Made by a program: the position numbers and the translations under genes. DNA of 64,000 nt from positions 211,501-275,500 of the forward strand of contig NZ_CP064795.1 in NCBI RefSeq assembly GCF_015644725.1. Direction: 5' to 3'. This document shows positions 1 through 9,618 of the stretch, one piece after another (positions within the stretch are counted from its first letter, which is position 1; each line of letters opens with the position of its first letter). The notes below the pieces were generated by a model that ran no database searches, was not told the DNA's origin, and was given only the letters and a program-made list of their open reading frames with translations. The DNA is from Salinimonas marina. Its GTDB lineage: Bacteria > Pseudomonadota > Gammaproteobacteria > Enterobacterales > Alteromonadaceae.

Positions 1-537
1 TTAAGCAGTTATGCCGGCTATGCCGGCAGTGCCCGGCCCCCTGGTAACTGGCGTATGCAGGCTGATATGGGCGGTGGGGCGTTATACGATATGGGCGTTT
101 ATGCCATTAATGGGGCGCGCTTTATCACTGGCAGGGAGCCGGTGGCGGTGACGGGTAAGCATTTAAATAACCACCCCAAAACATTTACTGAAGTGGATGC
201 TACCACTCTGTTTACACTGGACTTTGGCGAAGGCCTGAGCGCGGATTGCGGTACCAGCGTAGTAAAAGGGTTTAACCATTTAAAAACCCAGTGTGAAAAT
301 GGCTGGTACCAGCTTAAGCCCATGCAGCAATACAGTGGGGTGACCGGCACTACCAGTGATGGTAAGCGCCTGCCACCCATCGACGGCATGCAGCAAACGC
401 TGCAAATGGACAATGATGCACTGGCGCTATTAGACGAAGCCCCGGCGCTGGTGACCGGCGAAGAAGGACTGGCCGACATCAGGGTGGTTAATGCTATTTT
501 TAAAGCGGCCAAAACCGGTAAGCAGGTGACCCTTTAA
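1..537 (+). CDS. Gfo/Idh/MocA-family oxidoreductase, C-terminal part (cut by window edge)
   Basis: The reading frame is open from the first base, so the gene starts upstream of the window; only about 178 C-terminal residues are present. The visible part carries the family's substrate-domain signature, a Gly-rich segment reading MGGGALYDMGVYAING, in which the family normally places a catalytic Asp/His-type pair, followed by the mixed beta-sheet domain. Members oxidise or reduce sugars and related alcohols with NAD(P). The Rossmann domain lies outside the window. It is 7 kb from a second family member at 9619 in a sugar catabolic operon, but a link is only an inference. The TAA stop is followed by a convergent dehalogenase-like gene. 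Confidence 0.85.
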   Translation, partial: LSSYAGYAGSARPPGNWRMQADMGGGALYDMGVYAINGARFITGREPVAVTGKHLNNHPKTFTEVDATTLFTLDFGEGLSADCGTSVVKGFNHLKTQCENGWYQLKPMQQYSGVTGTTSDGKRLPPIDGMQQTLQMDNDALALLDEAPALVTGEEGLADIRVVNAIFKAAKTGKQVTL

Positions 538-558
538 CCGGCGCCGCGTCGCCCGGCG

Positions 559-1242
559 CTAAACCCCCAGCTCATCCGCCAGTTCGCTAAGTGAAGGTAA
601 CGATAGGTCCGGGGTCAGCCCTAGCGGATACATCATCTTGCCGGGGCGCTCAATAAAAGCAGTCTGCAAGCCGGCGGCCTTGGCACCACTTACATCCCAG
701 CCGTGGGCCGCCACCATCAGTGACTCATGGGTATCCGCCTGCATCGTCTTAACTGCCCATTGATAGGTCTCCCCGTGGGGCTTATAACGCTTTATTGATG
801 ACACACTAAGCACGGCATCAAAATACTGGCGTACGCCTGCATTCAATAGTTGACGGTTAAGGCCCGCCTCGGCCGAATTAGAAAACGCCACCAGTGTAAA
901 CCCGCCTTGTTGAAGCCGGGCCAGCGCCGCTTTCACCTCGTCGTGGGCGGGAAGTTGGGTCATAGGTGTGGTGATGGCGTCTTTAGCCTGCTCCATGGAT
1001 AGCGTTTTACCTTTACTATGGGCCACCATCACCAAGGCTGCCGCGCCAATTTCGGCAAAATCGTGGTATTGGTTGGTGGCACTGTCCACCAATGAGTGGT
1101 GCAGCAACTGGGCAAACCATACCGGTACCAGTGACTCATCGCCATCAAGTACCTCGGCAATGGCGGTTTTGACTGCCTGCATATCCAGCAGGGTTTCATT
1201 CACATCAAAAAATATGACTTTGGGAGAAGAAGCTAAGGCCAT
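559..1242 (-). CDS. Haloacid dehalogenase type II-like HAD hydrolase
   Basis: A 227-residue HAD-superfamily protein of the usual length for (S)-2-haloacid dehalogenases. Motif I is FFDVNETLLDM near residue 12, with the DVNET form typical of type II haloacid dehalogenases rather than the DxDxT of phosphatases. Motif II is FSNS near residue 120, a lysine sits in RYKPHGETYQ, and motif III/IV is AAHGWDVSGAKAAG. The family hydrolyses short 2-haloalkanoates with inversion at C2, but many homologues have unknown substrates. It converges on the upstream oxidoreductase gene and is divergent from the TonB receptor. The start at 1242 gives the normal N-terminus just ahead of motif I. Confidence 0.85.
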   Translation of the reverse strand: MALASSPKVIFFDVNETLLDMQAVKTAIAEVLDGDESLVPVWFAQLLHHSLVDSATNQYHDFAEIGAAALVMVAHSKGKTLSMEQAKDAITTPMTQLPAHDEVKAALARLQQGGFTLVAFSNSAEAGLNRQLLNAGVRQYFDAVLSVSSIKRYKPHGETYQWAVKTMQADTHESLMVAAHGWDVSGAKAAGLQTAFIERPGKMMYPLGLTPDLSLPSLSELADELGV

Positions 1243-1419
1243 AAAAAAATCCCGGTTTATTGGAGCGTTGAAATATAAGCAAATTCTTAAAAAACAAAAA
1301 TTTTACTTCCTAAACACATTCACTGTTGTATACTCGCCGCCCGATCTGCGTAACGAGCGCACATCCGTGCATAATCTGTACAAGACTAATTAAAAAGCAC
1401 TCACCAGACGGAGAAAATC

Positions 1420-3705
1420 ATGTCAATTCATTCGCCTAGCCTGCGAACATCTACCCCTACACGTGTCTGTGCCCTTACTCTTGCTATTTCTGCCTGTTTG
1501 TACCCTGCACTGTCAGTGGCGCAACAAACCAGCAATGAGCCAGCGGCCGACGAAGCTGTAGAAAAAATCATGGTTACCGCCCGTAAGCGTACCGAAAGCA
1601 TCTATGAAACCCCGACCGCAGTTTCTTCTATTGGCGAAGGATTGATTGAAGATACCAATGTTACCAACCTGGATGATATTGGTAAGTATGTTCCCAACTT
1701 AAACATCAGCCGTTATGGCGCGGGTAACAGTGGCCACGCCTCTGTCTTTATTCGCGGTATCGGCCTGCAGGATCACGTGATCACCACCGATCCTGGTGTG
1801 GGTGTCTATCTGGATGGGGTATATCTGGGTCGGCAGATGGGCGCTAACATGTCGTTGCCTAATGTGCAGCGGGTTGAGGTTCTGCGTGGACCGCAGGGCA
1901 CCCTGTATGGCCGTAACACTCTGGGTGGCGCGGTCAACATCATTACCAAAGCGCCCGGTGCCCAGGATATTGCCACGGTTTCAGCCAAAGTGGGCACTCG
2001 TGGGCGCTTAGCCACTGATCTGTACATTAACAGCGATATTACCGATGACTTTAGCGTATCGGCCACCGGTTCGTTTAAACAGCGTGACGGCGTCGGCACA
2101 GCGATTAATCTGGACAATCCAGAGCGCGAAATTGGTGAAGAAGAAGAATACAGTGGCCGGGTAGCGGCAAAGTATGATTTTAGCTCAGATTTTTCGGTAA
2201 CAGTCGCCGCCGATTTTGTGGAAAACGAAGCCGGTCAGTCGCCGTACACCATCGAATTTACTGAAAATCGCCCCACTGAATTCAGTATTGATGATGGTGA
2301 ATTCTATTTGCTGGACCCTTCTTTGTTACCTGAAAACCCCGATGATCTAGGCACCACTGTGCCGGGCATCGAGTCGACGGCGTATTCAGGGTGGGGCACG
2401 TCATTAACTGCCTTGTGGGCAGCCACCAATAATCTGGATCTGAAGTTTATCGCCAGCAAGCGTTCTTCTGAATACGAAGGCGGTCTGGATGATGATGCAT
2501 CCCCTCTGAATCTGTCTGAATTTCCGGAAACCGGTAGCGCTGACCAGACTTCCTTTGAATTACAGTTAAACGGTACCTACGACCGTTACGACTTTGTCTC
2601 TGGTCTGTACTATTTTACCGAAGAGGGCGACACCACTTCTGGCCCCTGGACCTTCAGCCCGTTCAATGTGCCTAATGGCTTGCTGAATGACGGGGTGACC
2701 CCGGTCACCGAGGTATGCAGCTTTTGTGGCGATTACGGCTTTTTCGACATTCAGCAGGAAACCAAAGCCTATGCGGCATACGTGAATGTGTCTTACAGCC
2801 TGACCGAAAAGCTCGATATCGGCGGTGGTATGCGCTACAGCCGGGATGAAAAAGACGCCGATGCGCTGTTCCCGTCATTTGGTGGTGAGCGTGCTTATCG
2901 CAGTGCTGAATTTTCTGAATTCACCTGGGATGTGAATGCTGGCTATAAGCTGACTAACGATCTGAATATGTACCTGGCGGTTCAAAAAGGCTATCAGACC
3001 GGCGGCTTTCCGCCCCGACCATTTGGTGGTGCCGCGCAGTTTGTGTCATTTGATGAAACCACGGCGATTAATTACGAGGTTGGCTTTAAGGGCGAGATTG
3101 GTGAACGAGTCACCTTTATGTCGGCGTTTTTCTTAACTGATTACACCGACCTGGCGCTGCCGTTTTCAGACCCGCAGGCCGGCGGTGGCTTTGTCACTAT
3201 CGTTGAAAATGCCGGTGAATCACGCTCACAGGGTGTAGAGCTTGAGCTGACCACCAATGTTACCGACGATTTTGTGATTCGTTCCACCTTTGGCTACCTG
3301 GATGCCGAAATTACCTCTATTGATGATGGGGTAGTAGGTATTGGTGAGGGCGACTCGCCTGCACTTTCGCCGAAATGGACCATTATGGTGGCTCCCACTT
3401 ACTATCATGAACTTGGCAGCGGCGCACTGATGACCTTCAGTGTGGATTACTCGTTCCGCGACCAGATGCAGGGACAGTCGGTGTATAACCCGAATGAGAC
3501 GATGGATGCACGAGAACTGGTTGGCTTCAACGTCAGTTACGAAGCACCGGCGGGTGACTGGTCGGTTAGCCTGTATGGTAAGAATGTGTTTGATGAAGTG
3601 TATGACCAGGGTCGTCTGGCGCAAAATGGCTATGTCGGTATTGTCCGCAGTAACGATCGTAGTGAATTTGGTTTGCGCTTTACCAAATCGTTCGACCTGT
3701 ACTAG
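1420..3705 (+). CDS. TonB-dependent outer-membrane receptor
   Basis: A 761-residue TonB-dependent receptor. A signal peptide covers about residues 1-35, ending ALSVAQQ. A TonB-box/plug start, EKIMVTARKR, follows at about residue 49, then the plug domain with RGPQGTLYGRN near residue 150, and then a 22-strand-type barrel that ends in an aromatic-rich strand (FTKSFDLY). Receptors of this type import siderophores, cobalamin or carbohydrates; the substrate cannot be told from the sequence. It is monocistronic, with a terminator right after it. A GGAG-like ribosome site (cggagaaaatc) precedes the ATG, and a possible -10 box TATACT lies at 1329-1334, without a clear -35. Confidence 0.93.
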   Translation: MSIHSPSLRTSTPTRVCALTLAISACLYPALSVAQQTSNEPAADEAVEKIMVTARKRTESIYETPTAVSSIGEGLIEDTNVTNLDDIGKYVPNLNISRYGAGNSGHASVFIRGIGLQDHVITTDPGVGVYLDGVYLGRQMGANMSLPNVQRVEVLRGPQGTLYGRNTLGGAVNIITKAPGAQDIATVSAKVGTRGRLATDLYINSDITDDFSVSATGSFKQRDGVGTAINLDNPEREIGEEEEYSGRVAAKYDFSSDFSVTVAADFVENEAGQSPYTIEFTENRPTEFSIDDGEFYLLDPSLLPENPDDLGTTVPGIESTAYSGWGTSLTALWAATNNLDLKFIASKRSSEYEGGLDDDASPLNLSEFPETGSADQTSFELQLNGTYDRYDFVSGLYYFTEEGDTTSGPWTFSPFNVPNGLLNDGVTPVTEVCSFCGDYGFFDIQQETKAYAAYVNVSYSLTEKLDIGGGMRYSRDEKDADALFPSFGGERAYRSAEFSEFTWDVNAGYKLTNDLNMYLAVQKGYQTGGFPPRPFGGAAQFVSFDETTAINYEVGFKGEIGERVTFMSAFFLTDYTDLALPFSDPQAGGGFVTIVENAGESRSQGVELELTTNVTDDFVIRSTFGYLDAEITSIDDGVVGIGEGDSPALSPKWTIMVAPTYYHELGSGALMTFSVDYSFRDQMQGQSVYNPNETMDARELVGFNVSYEAPAGDWSVSLYGKNVFDEVYDQGRLAQNGYVGIVRSNDRSEFGLRFTKSFDLY

Positions 3706-3722
3706 TCGATAGCTGATGATGC

Positions 3723-3751
3723 AAAAAGGAGAGCTGCGGCTCTCCTTTTTT
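3723..3751 (+). terminator. Rho-independent terminator of the TonB receptor gene
   Basis: A 12-bp stem (AAAAAGGAGAGC paired with GCTCTCCTTTTT) with loop TGCG is followed by a T run, 18 bases after the receptor stop codon. Confidence 0.9.
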
Positions 3752-4151
3752 GTAAGAGTCACCTTACTGTAACCCTGTAATGGTTATTGGCGGCATGCCC
3801 GACAGCGTTTTGCTTCTTCTGCCCCTGCAGCCCCTGCTAGCCTTCAATATTCTCTGTGTGGGTAAAATGGTCCGGCGCTGCCCACGGTGGCATGGCCGTG
3901 GCACTAAAGACTTAATCCCTGCGCTTTGCCTGCCCAATGCTGCACGACGCGGTAAAAAGTGAATTTTTTACCTGCTGGAGGCATCGCTAACCCCGCTGCC
4001 AGAAGATCATTAAAGTCGCCTTTACAATAGCATTGCGAATGAACTTTTTTTCACCTGAATACCGTATGAATCCACACACTTACCCGCCCGGTATAACTGT
4101 GGTTGTGGATAAAGCCTACCGGGCCAAGTAACTCTTAAGGATGGTGAACAG
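3752..4151. other. Intergenic region between TonB receptor and acnA
   Basis: About 400 bases without a convincing gene. A 60-codon open frame at 3780-3962 has no ribosome site and no family resemblance. Nearer to acnA there is a TATAAC hexamer at 4092-4097 that could be a -10 box; I see no good -35 partner. TAAGGA at 4136-4141 is the acnA ribosome-binding site, 10 bases before its GTG. Confidence 0.5.
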
Positions 4152-6871
4152 GTGAAATATCAGACATTTTCCGAGCTTAACGTCGGCGATCAGCAGTACA
4201 AAATGGTTAGCTTTGACAAAATAAGCGAACAACACGACTTATCCCGTCTGCCTTTTTGTATCAAAATTTTGCTGGAAAACCTGATTCGGCATGAACAGGA
4301 AGATTTTGTCACCAGTGAAGATATTGAAAAAATTGCCGCCTGGGATACCAGCGACGAAAGTCAGCAGGAAATCTCCTTTGTGCCGGCGCGGGTTATCTTA
4401 CAGGACTTCACCGGGGTCCCCGCGATTGTAGATTTGGCGGCCATGCGTGATGCAGTGGATAAACTCGGGGGCGATGCTCAGGTTATCAATCCGTTGAATC
4501 CGGTAGAGTTGGTCATCGACCACTCGGTCATGGTGGATTATTACGGCGAGAAAGACTCGTTTGAGAAAAATACCGATGTGGAGATTGAGCGTAACAAAGA
4601 ACGCTATCAATTTTTGAAATGGGGCCAGTCTTCTTTTGATAACTTTAAAGTGGTGCCGCCGGGTCGCGGTATTGTGCACCAGGTGAATCTGGAGTACCTG
4701 GCACGCTGTGCGTTCACCAAAGAAGAAAATGGCGAAACCTATGTCTATCCTGACACGCTGGTTGGTACCGACTCCCATACCACCATGATCAATGGCCTGG
4801 GTATTCTGGGCTGGGGTGTCGGCGGCATCGAGGCAGAAGCGGCGATGCTGGGACAGCCGGTGACCATGCTGGCACCAAAAGTGGTGGGTCTGCGGTTATC
4901 GGGTAATCTGAATCCCGGGGTCACGGCGACCGATATGGTACTGACCATTACCGAACTGCTGCGTAACCATGGCGTGGTGGGCAAATTTGTTGAATTCTTT
5001 GGTCCGGGCATTAAGCATCTTACCACCGCCGACCGGGCGACCATTGCCAATATGGCCCCGAGTATGGTGCCACCTGCGGCATCTTCCCTATCGATGCGGT
5101 AGCACTGGAATACCTGGAACTGACCGGTCGTGATCCAAGCCAGATTAAACTGGTGGAAGAATATGCCAAAGCGGCGTCGTTATGGCACGACGATCACACC
5201 AAAGATGCGGTTTATCATGAAACCCTTGATTTAAACTTAAATGAGGTGGTGCCGTCACTGGCCGGTCCGAAACGTCCGCAGGATCGTATCCCGCTGGACA
5301 AAGCCGCCGGTGCATTTAAAGACTGGTATAACTCTCAAATTGATATCAAAGAAGTCGAAACAGAAGAAGAAAAATTTGTTGCCGAGGGCGGCGACATGTC
5401 TGAGGTTGACGAAGAACATGATTCTTACGTGGAATATCAGGGCCAGAAATTTAATCTGGAAAATGGCGCAATTGTAATTGCCGCCATCACCAGTTGTACC
5501 AATACGTCCAATCCTTCGGTGCTGATTGGCGCCGGGCTGGTGGCGAAAAAAGCAGTGGAATTAGGCTTAGCCAGCAAACCCTGGGTTAAAACCTCGCTGG
5601 CGCCGGGCTCGCAGGTGGTCACTCAGTATCTGGAAGATGCCGGACTGATGGAGCCGCTGCAGCAACTGGGCTTTAACCTGGTGGGATATGGGTGTACCAC
5701 CTGTATTGGTAATTCAGGGCCATTACCTGATGAGATTAACCGGGCGGTACGCAATGCCAATCTGACCGTGACCTCGGTACTGTCGGGCAACCGTAACTTT
5801 GAAGGCCGCATCCACCCGGATGTAGCGGCCAACTATCTGGCTTCACCACCGTTGGTGGTGGCGTACGCGCTGGCCGGAAACATGAATATTGATATTACCA
5901 CCGAGCCGCTGGGCACTGATAAAAATGGTCGGCCGGTATATTTGAAAGACTTATGGCCTGATAACGAAGAAATAAAGTCGATGGTCAAGGAGTTTGTGTC
6001 AGGCGAGTTATTTAAGCAAAAGTACGCCGACATATATAAAGGCAAGCGGGTTTGGAACGAGCTGGAGGTATCGTCGACCTCGGTCTATGACTGGCCTGAA
6101 TCAACCTACATCAAACATCCGCCATTCTTTGCCGATATGGGTGAAAAACCGGATGCCCTGGAAGCCATTCAGGATGCCCGGTGTCTGGTCAAAGTGGGTG
6201 ATTCGATTACCACCGACCATATTTCACCGGCCGGTGCCATCGCGCCAGACAGCCCGGCAGGTCAGTATCTGCAGGAAAAAGGCATTGAGCAGAAGCACTT
6301 TAACTCCTACGGTTCACGCCGGGGTAATCATGAAGTGATGATGCGCGGTACCTTTGCCAATGTGCGTCTTAAAAACCAGCTGGCACCGGGCACCACCGGC
6401 AGTGCCACCACGCATTACCCCAGTGGCGAACAGATGTCTATCTTTGCTGCGGCAATGAAGTACCGTGACGAAGGGGTCGGCGCTATTGTGGTCGGCGGTA
6501 AAGAATACGGCACCGGTTCCAGTCGTGACTGGGCCGCCAAGGGGCCGTCATTGCTGGGTGTGAAGGCCGTTATTGCCGAAAGTTATGAGCGTATTCACCG
6601 CTCTAACCTGATTGGTATGGGCATCTTACCGCTGCAGTTTAAAGAAGGCGAAAGTGCCGAGTCGGTAGGTATTCGCGGCGACGAAACCTTCTCAATTTCA
6701 CAGGTATCCCGTGACAGCAAAGAGGTGCAGGTCACCATGATGCAGGACTCCGGTGAGGTCACCGAGTTTATGGCCGATGTGAGAATTGATACTGCTAACG
6801 AGTATACCTATTTTGAAAATGGGGGCATTTTACATTATGTAATTCGCCAGTATCTCGAAAAAGCCAAATAA
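4152..6871 (+). CDS. acnA: Aconitate hydratase AcnA (frameshift in the sequence as given)
   Basis: AcnA interconverts citrate and isocitrate in the TCA cycle using a [4Fe-4S] cluster. The GTG at 4152 follows a TAAGGA site by 10 bases. Cluster ligands are visible as [10 protein letters not shown] and [12 protein letters not shown] in the second part, and the C-terminal swivel domain carries [15 protein letters not shown]. As read, the frame ends at 5102: after ...IANMAP the conserved [13 protein letters not shown] continues only in the frame shifted by one, so one base is missing in the GCCCCGAG stretch near 5055-5061 (probably C5 read as C4). With that base restored the protein is about 906 residues, close to the 890 of E. 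coli AcnA. Both halves are fully conserved, so a sequencing error is more likely than a real loss. A strong terminator follows. Confidence 0.93.
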
Positions 6872-6883
6872 CCCAACCCTTAC

Positions 6884-6910
6884 AAGGCGGCTGTTCAGCC
6901 GCCTTTTTTA
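6884..6910 (+). terminator. Terminator after acnA
   Basis: A 9-bp stem AAGGCGGCT / AGCCGCCTT with loop GTTC, followed by TTTT. It sits between convergent acnA and the DUF3392 gene; the A run on its other flank is too short to claim bidirectional action. Confidence 0.88.
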
Positions 6911-6926
6911 TGTGTTTCTTTTGGTG

Positions 6927-7256
6927 TTACATGTACCGGCGTCGTTCGGCAAACAGCCCCACCGCAAAAAAGGCTGCGATAAATACCGCGCCTTGCAAAT
7001 AATCGGGAAAAAACCGGATAAGATGCAGTACCAAAGGCGCGCCATATAAGGTCAGAGCGCCATAGCCAAATGCGCACAGCAAGACAAACAAGATCACCCG
7101 GATAACAAAGTGACAGGGGCTGAGTACGTGCTTGACGTATTTGTTAACAATATCGCCAAATACCACCAATAAGGTGGCCATCAGCATCAGACTCATCTGG
7201 CCGAAATACGGCGATAACCACCGTGTCAGCTGGGCAAGCAAATCAATCATAGACAC
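6927..7256 (-). CDS. DUF3392 membrane protein
   Basis: A 109-residue inner-membrane protein recognised as DUF3392, a family commonly seen in Vibrio and Alteromonas relatives. Three or four hydrophobic segments are visible (about residues 20-36, 48-70, 85-103). The N-terminus (LTRWLSPYFGQMS) and the pattern FGDIVNKYVKH followed by FVIRVILFVL match the family layout. No function is known. The gene is convergent with acnA and has no partner genes. Confidence 0.8.
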   Translation of the reverse strand: MSMIDLLAQLTRWLSPYFGQMSLMLMATLLVVFGDIVNKYVKHVLSPCHFVIRVILFVLLCAFGYGALTLYGAPLVLHLIRFFPDYLQGAVFIAAFFAVGLFAERRRYM

Positions 7257-7439
7257 ATTCCCGACAAATCTTTTTCAGGTAAAGGGGATAATCAGACGCG
7301 CCAGTGTAGCGGTATTAGCGTTGATACGCAGCAACACAAACACAAAAAAGCGCTGTAGAGACAGCGCCTTAACAACGACCATTGCCACTCAAGCTGGCTT
7401 GAGCGGGCTATAATCGGCCCCTGCCAGCAGATAAGCGGA

Positions 7440-8314
7440 CTATAGTAATGCCGACAGGGCCTGGTGACCTTGCTTCAAGGTAGCCAGCTTATCATCGGTC
7501 TGGTCACGTTCAACAAAGTAATGCTCTACCCCCGCTTTATCGGCCTGAGCAAAGATAGGCGCAAAATCGATAGTGCCGGTCCCCACATCCGCAAATTCGC
7601 CGTGTTTATCCATATCTTTAACATGCCATAATTTAAAGCGGCCCGGGTATTTGTCGAAGTAGGCCAGGGGATCCTTGCCGGCTTTGGCCATCCAGAATAA
7701 ATCCATTTCCATACTTAACAACGCAGGTTCGGTGCGATCTAACAGCACATCATAAGGCAATGCATTATTGGTTTTTATAAACTCGAAATCGTGATTGTGG
7801 TAAGCCAGGGTCAGTCCGGCCTGGTTACAGGCCTCGCCCCAGCGATTGAGGTTATCCGCCAGTTTTTTGTAGACATCAATGTGGGAGCCGCGTTGCTCTT
7901 CGGTTAAATAAGGCAGCACAATATAACGGTGGCCCGCTTCCAAAGCACTCTCGATGACCTTATCGACGCTTGCTTCAAACGCCGTCAGGGGGTATGGACC
8001 GAGGGGGCTGTTAATCCCTCATCCTTCAGCATCTGTTTTATACGGGCGGGTTTATGACCAAAATAGCCGGCAAACTCAAGCTCTTTGTAACCCACGGCAG
8101 CCACCATTTTCAGGGTCGCGGGCACGCTTACCGCCATCCAGTCACGCAGCGTATAAAGCTGCAACCCGGACACTCCATGGTGTTGATGTTGATGGGCCGA
8201 GACCGATAGCGACACCGGCATTGCCGCCACACTGGCCGCCGCTGCGCTAAGTTGTAAAAAACGACGACGGTTAAAGCCGGTACCGTCTGGATTGGCAGAG
8301 CATGAAGCTGGCAT
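7440..8314 (-). CDS. Tat-exported sugar phosphate isomerase/epimerase-like TIM barrel (frameshifted)
   Basis: The N-terminus holds a twin-arginine signal (NRRRFLQLSAAAASVAAMP, residues about 15-35), so the protein should fold in the cytoplasm and be exported to the periplasm. The rest is a xylose-isomerase-like TIM barrel with GLQLYTLRDW near the start, HNHDFEF, EMDLFW and LWHVKDMD as metal/substrate positions. As read, the frame stops after ...APSVHTP; the conserved continuation LTAFEASVDKVI lies in the -1 frame. A run of five G at 7988-7992 (plus strand) needs six, and one extra base gives a continuous 291-residue protein. It lies 11 bases downstream of the LacI gene on the same strand, so the two are probably co-transcribed. 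Homologues act on 3-keto sugars or inosose-type compounds; the substrate here is not known. Confidence 0.85.
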
Positions 8315-8325
8315 AAATATCTCCT

Positions 8326-9360
8326 TTACAGTGCTGGTGTTAAGTAGCTTGCGCCGGCGATGGGTGCCGGCCCTGTGCTGTGGCGTACAATCAGTTCAAA
8401 AGGCAAAATCACTTTTGGGGCTTTGCTGATTTTGCCGGTCAATACCTCTACCAGCAGACTGACGGCAGTATGACCAAATTCTTCTGCCGGCTGGGCGATG
8501 GTGGTCAGCGGTGGATCGCTATAGGCAGCAAAGGCAATATCATCAAAGCCTGCCACTGACATATCCTGAGGGATCCGCAAACCGGCTTCTTTAATGGCCT
8601 GCATGGCGCCAATGGCGGTTTCATCATTTTCACAAAATACCGCTGTGGGTGGCTGCGGTTGCGCCAGGATTTTGCGGGCGGCTTCATACCCCGCCTGCAG
8701 GGTAAAGTCCCCATCAAACAATAAGCTGGAATCAAAGTCGATACCGGCCTGCTGTAACGCATCCTGATAACCCGCCAGCCGCTCCTGAGTCAGCGGACTG
8801 GCCTGCGGGCCTTTAATCAAAGCGATACGACGATGACCCAAATCGAGCAGGTGGCGGGTCATGGTGGCCGCGGCCAGCCGGTTATCAAGGGTCACGGTGG
8901 GACACAGACTGGTGTTTAGTACTTCACAGGCATTCACCATCGGCAACAGACCAGCGCTGGCGGATTTTTCGGGTGAAAACGGGTTAGAGGCGCGTAGCTG
9001 AATAAGGCCATCTGCCTGCGCTGTCTGCACCATGCGGGCATAGTCTGCTTCAATTTGCGGATTGCCCAGCGTATTGCCCAGCAGCAGAGTATAGCCACGC
9101 TGGGCGGCCGCTTCCTGCATGCCACTTATCACCCGGGCAAAAAATAGATTTGCCACGGTGGGGACCAGCACCACCAGGCTATGGGTTTTACCGGAACGAA
9201 ATTTTACGGCCATCAAATTGGGTTGATAGCCGGTCTGCTCAATAGCACTAAGCACCCGGCTACGGGTCTTCGGAGATACCCGCTCAGGTTGCTGTAGAGT
9301 ACGTGAAACCGTGGCTACCGATACTCCCGCCAATTCTGCTACATCTCGAATGGTTGCCAT
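8326..9360 (-). CDS. LacI/GalR-family transcriptional regulator
   Basis: A 344-residue repressor-type protein. The helix-turn-helix is at residues 4-25 (IRDVAELAGVSVATVSRTL), the hinge region is next, and a periplasmic-binding-protein-like effector domain fills the rest (VVLVPTVANLFFARVISGM, then FDDIAFAAYSDPPLTTI). I chose ATG 9360: it places the HTH at the N-terminus as in all family members, whereas the longer frame up to 9474 adds 38 residues of AT-rich translated promoter. It is divergent from the catabolic operon at 9619. Two LacI-type palindromes in the shared intergenic region suggest it regulates both itself and the operon, with a sugar as effector. Confidence 0.93.
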   Translation of the reverse strand: MATIRDVAELAGVSVATVSRTLQQPERVSPKTRSRVLSAIEQTGYQPNLMAVKFRSGKTHSLVVLVPTVANLFFARVISGMQEAAAQRGYTLLLGNTLGNPQIEADYARMVQTAQADGLIQLRASNPFSPEKSASAGLLPMVNACEVLNTSLCPTVTLDNRLAAATMTRHLLDLGHRRIALIKGPQASPLTQERLAGYQDALQQAGIDFDSSLLFDGDFTLQAGYEAARKILAQPQPPTAVFCENDETAIGAMQAIKEAGLRIPQDMSVAGFDDIAFAAYSDPPLTTIAQPAEEFGHTAVSLLVEVLTGKISKAPKVILPFELIVRHSTGPAPIAGASYLTPAL

Positions 9361-9393
9361 GAGGGTTGTGACTCTCTCCACCTGTGTTATAAA

Positions 9394-9411
9394 AATGTAA
9401 CCGTTACCATT
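9394..9411. promoter_or_regulatory. LacI-type operator O1, beside the regulator gene
   Basis: AATGTAACCGTTACCATT is an 18-base near-palindrome with the central CG typical of LacI/GalR operators. It lies 33 bases upstream of the regulator start, as expected for autoregulation. It resembles the second site at 9556-9573. Confidence 0.7.
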
Positions 9412-9431
9412 AACAGATAAAACGATGACGT

Positions 9432-9470
9432 AATTCCAATATAAAATCCAGTATAAATTCCAGTTTATAA
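9432..9470. repeat. Three imperfect AT-rich direct repeats in the divergent promoter region
   Basis: Three units of about 12-14 bases follow each other: AATTCCAATATAA, AATCCAGTATAA and ATTCCAGTTTATAA. They lie between the two LacI-type operators. They may contain the -10/-35 elements of the regulator gene (several TATA-like hexamers on the minus strand) or a second factor's sites; nothing shows which. Confidence 0.5.
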
Positions 9471-9543
9471 ACATTTTTACAACATTAAGCGGGAACTCTT
9501 CCCTACAAATTTACATGTTCACCCCAAGTTTAACCAAAAGGGT

Positions 9544-9573
9544 TTGACACAAAAGAATGTAATCCGTTACATT
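9544..9573 (+). promoter_or_regulatory. Promoter with overlapping LacI-type operator O2 for the catabolic operon
   Basis: A perfect -35 TTGACA (9544-9549) is followed after 17 bases by TTACAT (9567-9572) as a -10. The palindrome AATGTAATCCGTTACATT (9556-9573) covers the spacer and the -10, so a bound repressor would block RNA polymerase. This fits a LacI protein repressing the operon that starts at 9619. Confidence 0.7.
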
Positions 9574-9618
9574 TTAATTCAGATAACAAGTTTCTAACAT
9601 TTTTTTCCGGAGAGGCAC

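Noticed and set aside
3226..3762. 178-codon open frame antisense to the TonB receptor
   Set aside because: It lies inside a conserved coding sequence on the other strand and crosses the terminator; typical shadow frame.
3780..3962. 60-codon open frame between the TonB receptor and acnA
   Set aside because: No ribosome site, no recognisable domain, and its composition (many Leu/Pro/Arg) is that of chance translation.
5050..5160. Programmed ribosomal frameshift in acnA or the other split genes
   Set aside because: No slippery heptamer of the dnaX type or stimulatory structure is common to the sites, and these genes are not known to use recoding; missing bases in homopolymers explain all cases.
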